Source of the DNA: Pomphorhynchus laevis
Taxonomy: Eukaryota > Acanthocephala > Palaeacanthocephala > Echinorhynchida > Pomphorhynchidae
Length of the DNA stretch: 64,000 bases
NCBI GenBank assembly: GCA_012934845.2
Contig: WNNJ02002412.1
Span: 1-64,000 of the forward strand
Direction: 5' to 3'
Within the stretch, counting starts at the first letter, position 1. Each line of letters opens with the position of its first letter. This document shows positions 10,054 to 22,000 of this stretch, piece after piece. The translations under genes were made by a program, and so were the position numbers. The notes beneath the pieces were generated by a model. The model was not told the origin of the DNA. It did not search any database and saw only the letters and a list, made by a program, of their open reading frames with translations.

Positions 10054-13000
10054 GTATATCCGATTTTTGCATTGTATTTTTCTGAAATTTTTATTTCAAG
10101 ATAAAACATTTCTCAAACAGTTATCAAATGATTAAATTTTTCATTTAAAATTCTTTTGTTTTTTATTTAATGTTTAGCAACATATGCCTTACATATTAAT
10201 CTGCGTAAAATGAGTTTGTGAGACTAAAATCTTAATTTTTGTCGAGGACAACGTTACATGCCGCATCTTCAATATACGAAAATATTGTCTATTATACGAA
10301 TTTTTATTTAAAGAATTAATTAAAATTGCAGGGCTTCAAGTCTTTACTTTAAGTAACGACTTGAAATACAGCTAAATGGTCACACTTGAGAGCATTGCAA
10401 TTTACGATAAATGAATTTAAATTTACTAGTAATTGTCGAGTATTATGTAAAAATATTTTGCGAATTTTTTATATTTATTCTGCGATAAATTTAAAAGTTC
10501 GAGATGTTAAACATATCGTTGCATCTTAAAAGTCTAAATATTTGAAGGAAAATTTGTACGATCTTAAGACCTTAAAAACAAACTAATTAAAAAGGAACTC
10601 TGATATTGAGAGGATAACTCTGATTTTGGCGTTATTCTTACTGATTTGATTTTAACAAGAGAATTATTTCAAAATATTTTTTATAATTGTTTTTATTCCA
10701 ACTGAGTTTATTTTAGTTCAAACTTATTAATAATAACAACGAGCAAGAAGGTATCAAAATCAATTTAAAGTTAATCAATTTTAGTTACGCACTTATCGAT
10801 AGTGAAGATTGGCGTTATTCTTACTGATTTGATTTTATTCAAGAGAATTATTTCAAAATATTTTTTATAATTGTTTTTATTCCAACTGAGTTTATTTTAG
10901 TTCAAACTTATTAATAATAACAACGAGCAAGAAGGTATCAAAATCAATTTAAAGTTAATCAATTTTAGTTACGCACTTATCGATAGTGAAGATTGGCGTT
11001 ATTCTTACTGATTTGATTTTATTCAAGAGAATTATTTCAAAATATTTTTTATAATTGTTTTTATTCCAACTGAGTTTATTTTAGTTCAAACTAATTAATA
11101 ATAACAACGAGCAAGAAGGTATCAAAATCAATTTAAAGTTAATCAATTTTACTTACGCACTTATCGATAGTGAAGATTGGCGTTATTCTTACTGATTTGA
11201 TTTTATTCAAGAGAATTATTTCAAAATATTTTTTATAATTGTTTTTATTCCAACTGAGTTTATTTTAGTTCAAACTTATTAATAATAACAACGAGCAAGA
11301 AGGTATCAAAATCAATTTAAAGTTAATCAATTTTAGTTACGCACTTATCGATAGTGAAGATCAAAGAAAGCAATACGCTATTCTAATTATTTATTTAATA
11401 TTAGTATTTTTAAATACATGTAATTTTTGATGGTAAAATTTACAAGAAGCAACCTGCTTTTTAAAAAATAAATCGTTAGAAATTCTGCGATTTTACGCAC
11501 TTGATTTTGTATTTGATAAAAATGTCAAGTAAAAATAGTTTACAATTAATTTGATTGTCGTACTAATAAGTTAACAACTAAGTAATATTTGTTTATTCTT
11601 AATAATCTGTAATAATAAAATAATATTGATTATCTAACATTACCCGTTTTAAGGTCCCTCAACCCATAGTGTTGAAATGCTTAAAGAGATATTTCGAGCC
11701 GGTGTTTCGATTGCAAGACTCAATTTTTCTCATGGATCTCATGAATATCACGCAGAAAGTATTGCCAATGTAAGAGAGGCACAAAGACAGCTTGATTTAT
11801 CGAGACCAATTGCGATTGCATTGGATACTAAGGGACCGGAAATTCGAACTGGCTTGCTTAAAGAGGTATTTTGTTAAGATTTTACATTTAAAAAATAAGA
11901 GTAGAGGTCGCAATAAATAATCGCTATAAAGTTAACAGCATTGTATATTTATAATTACGTTTTCATTTAATAAAACCTAATTGCATCTTTATCGTCGAAA
12001 CATCAGAAAAGACATCATCGATTATAGACGAGATTTAATTTAAGAAAATTTTTCAAAAGCTTTTAACTTTTAAGGTGTTTAATTGTTTCTCGACATGTAA
12101 TTGCTTCTCGATTATTGTCTCGTTTATTTGTAAAATTATAATTTTTGTTTTTGTTTTAATTTATTTGTCATTTTTCAGTGTTTTTTTTTGTGACTATAAT
12201 TACTTATAATTCGAATGTTCGTTTGACTTTTGACTTTTTAATTCAAACTATGTGACTATCAAGGACGAGGAATACTGAAAGATGTGAAAGATCGTATTTA
12301 AGGCTTGAAATTTCTTATTACAACACTAATAAATGTTCAAATATTATATTGAATCGACATAATTAAATACTTAGCCGTCAATAATGATATTAAAAGCTGT
12401 ACATATTTCTTATTATCTAAGGAGTTATAAACAATTTGCTATTTATAGAATAGAATAATTATTCCATATCTAGGCTATAAAATATATGTAGTCGACACAT
12501 TGTATTTAATAATCGCCTATTTAGAACAAACGTCTACTGATATCATCTATGCCTACTAGTGTTTAGACAGAACTATGTTTACTTGATGACCGACCACTTT
12601 ATTTAGCGAAAAGTTTTGCATTTACTTGTTCTGAACTTTGCGAGTTGACACCAACTCACACATTGCAAGTTAATGTTACATTAATGAATATTGCTTTTGT
12701 GATTTTTAATTTTTATTCTTTTATAAATACATTAATTGAATTTATTAAATATATTAATTTATTCTTTAAAGAAGACAAACAAAATATATTCAAATAAAAT
12801 AAATATTTAAAAGTGTGACAAAATGAGATATCACTGTCACATAACTGAAAATGTAAATGTTCAAATATTACATGAAAAATGTTCAAATATTATATTGAAT
12901 CAATTTTTTTAGTTTATTTAAACTAACAAAAATTGAATTTTAATTTTAAATTTAAAGTCAATTTTTTATTTTAAATTTCAGCTTTAAATTTTAACTAATA

Positions 13001-16000
13001 TATGTTTTATGGAATCTTATTAAAAAATTATTGAATTACTTATTATTTAAGTAATATATATAATGTACATGCTTATATAAGCATGTCCACTATAAAAAAC
13101 TGTAATTTTCTGAAGATGCTAACAGTAGTTAGTGAAATATCAAAAACAATTTCTTCTTTCCTTTGATCCAGCTCCAATAATTATAGACAATTATTTATTA
13201 TTTATAATTATTTTTATTTGTCATTATGATTAATTTATAAATAATTTATAACACGTCGACTCAGTTACCTGACCTGATTTCTTGAAACTTACAAAATTTA
13301 AAAAAGTTATAAAATAAACAAAAATAAACATCTTGCATTTAGTGAAACATCAAGCATTTTTCTAATTAAATATGAATTTAATGGCAAACCAATTTATTTA
13401 TATTTTATATAAAAAGTGTTTATCAAAACGTTTTAATATATTTTTTAGACGTTGTTCAAATTGATTCCGCAACACGTTTAAATATAAAGTTCTAAATAAT
13501 TATTGGAGCTGGATAAAAGAAAAGTGGAAATTATTTTTGATATTTCGCTAACTTAGCAAAAATAATTTCGTTTGATCCCGCTCCAATAATTATTTTTCAA
13601 TAGTGGATCAGTATCAACTTTTTAAAATAACGTTTTGTATAGGAAAACGATTTGACAGTGACATGTACCATGTTTTAATGTAATGTTCTGCAGATGTAAA
13701 CAAATTTTAAAATAAATTTTAGTTTTTATTATAAAGGTATGTGAATTTAATAAAATTAAAAGTTGTATTTAAAAACAATAATTTTCTGTTTAAGCATTAC
13801 ATTTTACGTTTAAAAATAATCATTAAATTTATATAAATTCATTACATATTTATTTTAATGCAGTCATTTAAAATGAGATTTTGTTTATCTATAAAGGATA
13901 AAACAGGAGTGGAACTTGATGTTGGTGACATTGTGCATATAACAACTGATCCACAATACGAATCATGTTCGACAAAGGAAAACATTTATGTTACTTATTC
14001 AAAAATCGCTGAAACACTTAATGTCAATAATTTGATATTCATCGATGATGGTCTGATCAGTTTAAAAGTAGTGGAAACGAACAAAAAAGACTCAATTAAG
14101 TGTTCAGTTGTGAATGGTGGTATTCTCGGTAGCAGAAAGGGTGTTAATCTTCCCGGAATCGCTGTTGATTTGCCTGTAGTTTCAGAGAAGGATATTCAAG
14201 ATCTACAATTTGGTATTGTACAAGATGTAAGTTGTATTGCTGTTATGTTTAAGCATTATAAAAATATTTATAATGTCAATTAATAATTTATTTTTCAATT
14301 AAGTCAAATAGTGTTAAACTACAATGGAAAGTGTTTATTAAACTTGATCTATAAGTTGTAATTTAAACTAATAAATACTGCCAAATAATATTTAGGCTTT
14401 AAAGTACATGAGTGGGTAGTCTTTAAAATGTGAATCGACAGCATACATTTATAAGGTGTTAATTTAACACCTACCTTACTTACCTTCAATATTTGGTATT
14501 CAGTTACACAGTGTTTAGACCTTTTAGCCAAATATCAATTAACTTACGATGATTTCGAACACTTTTACGAATTGAAGTACAAAGGAAATAATTTAACTGT
14601 AGTTGACAGAAAAACATATCGACACATTCATTTCATAAACCAATCTTTTTGAAATCAATATCAGTAGTTTAAAACTAGTTCCTTATTTTATTTTACTAGT
14701 TCCTTAGGGCGATTCTATGAATCGCCCTAAGGAAGGTGACAAAATACAAGATTAACATTTTTATTGTTTAACATAAATCTGCTTTATAATTAATAATATA
14801 TAATAATTAATAACTAATAAATAATTATAATTAATAATTATCTTTTATTATTTCATAAATAGTCTTGCTGATTGAGTTTAATTAATAAATAATATTTAAT
14901 TAATTTTATAAATATTAACTTAATTATGGATAAATATATTCAAATGTTTGTAAACGTTAAGGTTGATATCGTATTTGCATCGTTTATCCAAAATGCAAAC
15001 GCGGTTCGACAAATTCGTGAAGTGCTAGGGGAATCTGGAAAGCACATAAAAATTATATCCAAGATAGAAAACTTTGAAGCACTTGATAAGTAAGTTTTTA
15101 AATTTCGTTAATTTGATCATATCGGTCTTGCATGTAGCATCGATTCTATTATTGACGAATCTGATGGAATAATGGTCGCACGAGGAGATTTAGGAATCGA
15201 GATTCCACCTCAAAAGGTATTTGTAGCCCAGAAAACAATCATTGCCAGATGTAACAAAGCAGGAAAGCCAGTAATTTGCGCAACTCAGGTATTGTACTTT
15301 CGCAAGTTGTTGGTTGTCATACTGAAAAGAGTTGATACAAGTTTTTAAATAGAAATAAATTTTCGAAATAGCTGTATAACTTTATATATGTACATGCTGA
15401 TTTTAAAGTGTTTTTTTTTTCAACCATTTTAGTCATTTCACTTTAAACAAACATGAAAATATTGTTTTTCTTTACAGTCGGGTAAATATAGTTTACTGGA
15501 ACAAACAAGAAAATAATTTACCTTTATTTAAAACAATTCAATATTTCGATATCGAAATATTATGCTATCGAAATATTGAATTTTTATGAAATCGCAATAT
15601 TTCGATATCGAAATATTATGCTATTGAAATATTGAATTGTTTTAAATTATTTTTTTCTTTGTTCCAGTAAAACAACTATATTATTGAAATGGAAGAAGAT
15701 TATGGGTTTAGTATTTAGAATAAATATATTTATTAATTTTGTTTCTTATAATGATTGTTTTTGCTTCTTAAATAATTTTTTATTTCACTTAGTGATTGCT
15801 ACGTTTAATTACTATAATTTTACTACAATATTATTTAATTAAATAATTAAAATAATTATTTAATTAAATAATATTGAATTATGGGAACAGGATCAAACAA
15901 AGACATTTTTTATATTTCGCTGGCGTTTTCTGATGATAACAGAAGTAGCGAAATATTAATAATTAAAATTTTTCTTTCTTTTATCTTCTCACTTTTATGT

Positions 16001-19000
16001 TAAAATCAAAACTTTAAAATAATGTTTTGTTTAATTTTATCATCTAAACGATGAAAAAATGACTTTTAAGAAGTCATTTAAGATTTGCATTTTATATTTG
16101 AAATTAGTTAATCAAAAATTTAAAATTTTATTAAAATAAAATCAAAGGATTTTAATATTTCTGAATTAAGAAATTATATTTAAAATTAAAAAATGCTAAA
16201 TATTGAATTTTAGGAGCAGGATCAAACAAAGACATTTTTTATATTTCGCTGACGTTTTCTGATGATGATAGCAGAATTAGCGAGATATTAACAATTAAAA
16301 TTTTTCTTTCTTTTTTGATCCTGCTCCCAGCATTCAATAAATAAAGATGGATCATCAAAATCAAATATTTACAAATCTTAAATACTTACATTTCTACTTA
16401 TAATTTAGCTTATTCCGAATTTAATTTTTAATTTTGTATATTTAGACTCAATAGCATTTATATCCTAGGTTAAAATCTGAGCTAAATTTTCTTGTTTGTA
16501 ATTCGACTTGAATTCTTTAAATTAAAATTGGACAAGGCTTTGTCCAATTAAATATTAACTGAAAGTCTTTATGAATTAAGATGTTGGAAAGCATGACTTA
16601 TAACCCGAGACCAACACGAGCTGAAGTTAGCGATGTCGCAAATGCAGTTTTAGATGGTGCTGACTGTATAATGCTTAGTGGAGAGTCTGCTAAAGGAAAA
16701 TACCCAGTACAATGTGTGATGCTAATGCACGAAATAGCTAAAGAAGCAGAAGCTTGTGTTTTCTATCGAGAAATTTCAGAAAATCTTCGGTACTTTACAC
16801 CTCCGCCTCTCGAAGCACTCGATGCTACAGCAATCGCAGCAGTCGAAGCTTCATTTAGAGTACATGCGCCTATAATCATCGTTTTAACTTCGACCGGCAG
16901 GTAAAATTATATTTTAAATTAAAATAAGATTTGACATTTTAACTCAGAGATTATTAAAAGTATTTAATTTAAGTTTCTTGGGATGTAAATAGCTAAATAA
17001 AAATAGTAACAATGACGCGTAGTATACAATTTTAATATAATTCTTTGACAAATTAATATTTAATTCTATATAATTCAATTTTTATTCTATTTAATTATAT
17101 AATGGAATCTAATTTACTGCATTTAACATTTTGCCAATTTATTATTTTGTCAATTTAGCATTTTGTGATTTATTTATCATTTATTTAATTTTTTAGTTAA
17201 AACTAAGTTTTAAAAATACAACATTCATTTCTCTTAATTTACAAAGTTATAAAATGTTAAATATGTGAATATTTTTATATTTTCGTATTTCCTTAATACG
17301 GATAATTTTAATTGTTTGCATTGTAATGCTCGATTATGTAGAGAATAAGATTGGAAAAGAGTTTGTTATTTTTAAATAAAAATTATTATTCTTTTATACT
17401 AGCTTTGAAAACTTTGAAATCTCGAATATTCAATTTATAAAAACTACCGTTTTAAAATAGCTGTTTAAACTGTTTAAACAGTTAAAAAGTTGTTATCAAC
17501 TGTATGCAATTTTCATCAGAAAGTTAGAAGTATATGATTTTAAATTTTTCGTATCTACTTCAATAAATATATTTTTTGTATTTAAATTATGATTAAATAC
17601 ATTTTTAAAATACATATTTATATTTAATAACTTCAAGTAAACCGGCATTGCAAAATGTTAACATCAGAGTTTCTGCTTATTAATATAATTTAAATAAATT
17701 CAAAGCTTAATATTTATATATTAAGCTATTTTTATTTTTTATATACAATTAATTGAGTGATGCAAATTCATGACAAAACCGCCTCTTTTGTAAAATAATT
17801 TTTAATGCCGCAAATCAAAAAAAAAGATATTTATTTCATTTATTAAGATAATAATAATATTTTATAATAATATTATAATAATTTTTTAATATAATTCGTT
17901 TATAATTCGTTTATATTTTTTTATATCGTAAGTTCTACAGCATATACAATTAAGGTTCCCGCTAATGGGCCTTATAATAATAATTTTTGATCGCGACCAT
18001 ATTATTATATTGTCGCGGTCAAACAGGCTCAGCATAATCGTCAGCCTTATTCAGACACTCTCAGCCATTTGAAGAGGCGAATTGGCTTTGTCATAGCACG
18101 TGCTGCATCAGCATGCATGAGAAGTCCCAGGTCTTTGAAAAACAAGATGGTGTCTGACGATAATATCGTTTACTCGGCAATGGAACGTGACTGAATTGAT
18201 GACTGAAATATTCATGGGCCCATTTTTGCGGAAACTCTTATTTGTGTATACTTTTTATAAACATAATAGTTACATTAAAAATTTTTAATTATTACTATCT
18301 TATTATTTCATTAATAAGATAAAATTATTATTTGATTATTATATATTATATATTATTTCATCATCATTTACTTGGATGATTTATTCGGTTTTGAAAATGA
18401 ATTTATTTTGGTCCATTTGCAGAAAATATTTCTAGCAAGGTCTTTATTCAATTTACATTTAAGCTGTTTTGTAAATTAGTAAAAGCATTGTCAAAAACAA
18501 TCTTTAAAGCTAATGTCATATCTTTAAAACAATTGCAAACATTGAAAATATAATCGGATTCCCTGATTATTAAAATTGGGGGTTTCATTTTCATTTATTA
18601 CTATTTTGACACAATTATTTTGTTGTTATAATTTAAAAATCTATCGGTGAACTAAAATATATTATAACATGTAAGAAATCTAATTTGACATAATTACCAC
18701 ATTTTTCAATACATAATTTTGCTACGTTTTGAGATCTGTTGTTTTTATGTAAAATTTTAAGATAATTTTAATTTTTGAATAAGTTTTATATTTATCTGTT
18801 TATATAATTTATTAACTTTAAATAGCTTTGAGATTTAAATTAACAATGAATAAGAACTATAGATAAAAGATGTAATGAAATTTACAAAATAATCAAATTG
18901 TACCATCAAAGCAATACCAATAAGTGTATTTATTATAAAGTAAAGAGTAATTATCATCTTAGAGTAATTTAATCAAATTTCTTTGCAAAATCATAATTTC

Positions 19001-22000
19001 ATATTAAGATCTGCTATTTTGCTGTCGAAATTTCGTCCACGATCCATTATCATCGCTGTAACAAGGGATGCTCGCGCTGCTCGTATGCTTAACTTGTATC
19101 GCGGTTGCTTGGCCATTCACTTTAAAGGTACTAAATATATGCATTAACATCAGCTTACGTAAATGTGTTTTAGTTCAACGAAAAGAGATTTCAACGTCTA
19201 GAGGTAAGTTGTTTCTTTAAACGTAGTATATTAAAAATACAAATTGAACAGTCACGGTAATTAAACGTTCGCCATAATGTTATGCATAATCATAATATAT
19301 CTTTCGCGTCGTTTCGATGCAAATAGTAGCGTTGGCAAATCAATCAGCACTATGTTTTCTGCATGTACAGATTTTGTTTTATCTCGATGGAGAAATGTTT
19401 GAAGTTTTCCTTAAATAAAAAAAACTTTAAAAGTCGCAAGTATTGATCGATTTTTATAATAATAAAACAATATATTTTATTGTGGGTGCAGTGAAAGAAA
19501 CAGCTTAAATGTTATTGGCATAACATTAATTGCTATTCCGATTAACTCAAATGTTATGTAATATACATTTAAACTATTTAAAATTTCCTCTATGCACCCA
19601 GCAAGAAAGAATATCAATTATTTACGTACTAAAAGTTTCTGAAAGGTAATATGGATTTCCTAAAAGTTTCTTTCTGTTAATTATTAACAGAAATAAATAT
19701 ATTATTATATTTTATTTATAATAATTTATTTGCTTTCATAATAATGACTTTTAAAAGTTATTTAGTCATTTGAAATTGACGCAGGGGTTGATGCTTTGCT
19801 ATAATTTGGCAATATGAAAGCATTCGTGTATGATAAAATTATAAGTTTTTACGTTTATAAGTTTATTTGTAACCTTTAAGCTCTAAGTATACGATCAATA
19901 CTCATTTTACGCAGTAAAACGCTTTATGCTCAAAATCAAATATAAAGCCTGAAATTTTTTTATCGCTCAACCGCACTTTCAATAAAAGCTTATGTAAGCA
20001 TGTTTAGTTGAGGAAAAAGATATCCCAGCGACAATCGTCGGTAAGTCCATAAAATGCTGCACTGCTTTTCATAAATTGCTAAAAAATAATATAAAACTGC
20101 AATTCTTAAAGGCCTAACTGCTTATAATTAGCAAATTTAAAAGTGCCTAACTGCTTATAATTAGCCAATTTTACAATATACATGACATACCAATATGGCA
20201 ATTTTACGATATTTACAGCTCTTTATATTATCCATGTTCCTAATGATCACACAATAAATATTATTTATTAGTAATCATAATATTTAATATTATTTATTAA
20301 TAAAGTGCATATTTTTATGACGTCATATATTATATGACGCAATAATTTGTTTTAATGGTTTAATAATAAAATGTAAATTAATAATTAATATTATCTATTG
20401 ATAAGATAGATATTTAATCACTGATAATAATGACTATTTAGTAAAAATATTTAATAAATTTGATTATAGAAACAATTATTTAATATAATTTAATCAATTA
20501 ACTGAACTATAATTCAATTTAGTTATAATTCAATTTAGTAATTGAATTATTTTATTATTTTGTAAAATAATTTAATATTTAGTGATAATTAAATAATTTA
20601 GAAATATGAATCGTCAATTATCAATATTATCTATTGATAATAAAATACATCTATTGATTTAAAATTAAATATTTATATAAAAATAAAGTAACCTTTAATT
20701 TCTTAGATTATCCTAATTAGTTAACAACAAATCAACTAATTTAGGAATAATTCATGTTATATACTGCAATTGATAATTGACGATTCATATTTCTAAATTA
20801 TTTAATTATCACTAAATATTAAATTATTTTACAAAATAATAAAATAATTAGTAATAATTAGTAATTATACAAATTATTATATAGTAATATATTAAATATT
20901 AAAATTAAATTGAATTAAAATTGAATTATAACTAAATTGAATTATAGTTCAGTTAATTGATTAAATTATATTAAATAATTGTTTCTATAATCAAATTTAT
21001 TAAATATTTTTACTAAATAGTCATTATTATCAGTGATTAAAATCAAATAATTATATATTAAATATATAATTTTAGTAATTATATAAATTAGTATATAGTA
21101 ATATATATTAATTATTAAAATTGTATTAATCTTTTAAAATTGCGTTCGGAGAAAGTTGGCTCTTTGAGAAAAATAAGAGAAATATATTTATTTTTGAGTG
21201 TTCGCTAATGCGGTTGGCCTCTTTAGAGTGTTTTTTCGCACTGGTGAACATTCAAAAATAAAACTATTTTCTCGGAAAACGAGCCAACTATTGATTACGT
21301 TATCTCCGAACGCAATTAAAAAAATATTATTTCTAAATTTTAAATGAATTTAAAGTAATTTTTTAAATAATTAAAAACGTAAAAATATTATTTAAAATTT
21401 AATATTAATTTTAATATCATTAAAATTTATTAATTAGCTATTATTTAATAAAAACGTTTCCATTGGTTGACTACGTTTCATTCGTAATTCTGAAATCACA
21501 TGATTCTTTATATTTTAAATAATTTTTAACTTTGACTTTAAAGTGCTTAGTAGAAAAAAACGTTTTAAAGGTTGCAGAATAAAACAAAATTTAATGAGTT
21601 TAAATTTCTTTATTCGAATAAATACATTGAAATTTTTTAATTTAACAACCTATTTGCTTATATTTCTAATGGATTTGTATTTTTATTATCAGATTTTAAA
21701 CGTGTGGTGTTGCCAATTAAAGTAACTGAACTGCTTTTCGAAATATCAATAATATTTAGGCTAGATGACTTATTTATTTCCAAATGATAATTTAAATAAA
21801 TGATGTAAATTACTATATTCTCTGTCGATTATCTTAAATGTATATGTTACATTATGGTTTTTCTGACAGCCACATGCACGGGTGTCCTGTCCGAAATAGG
21901 ATTATGCTATAACTTAAATAACAAATAAAGACAGTTTGCAGAAATTATTTTTTAAAAGATTAGTTTGTAAAATAATTTTAATCACATAAATCTAAATGCT

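Larger units (their letters stand above)
10054..11653 (+). other. Pyruvate kinase intron 1
   Basis: 1600 bp. It contains the second 85-bp direct repeat and the four-copy 184-bp tandem array; otherwise AT-rich with no coding signal. Confidence 0.8.
11866..13896 (+). other. Pyruvate kinase intron 2
   Basis: 2031 bp of AT-rich DNA. It holds one complete and one partial MITE-like element; nothing else recognised. Confidence 0.8.
15289..16580 (+). other. Pyruvate kinase intron 5
   Basis: 1292 bp. It contains a 195-bp hairpin element and two copies of the GGAGCAGGATCAAA MITE-like family. Confidence 0.8.

Noticed and set aside
17950-18240. tRNA-derived SINE
   Set aside because: No A-box/B-box pair or tRNA-like fold found; terminal inverted repeats suggest a MITE instead.
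21543-21725. 60-codon open frame in intron 7
   Set aside because: AT-driven Phe/Lys/Asn/Leu composition and no homology recognised.
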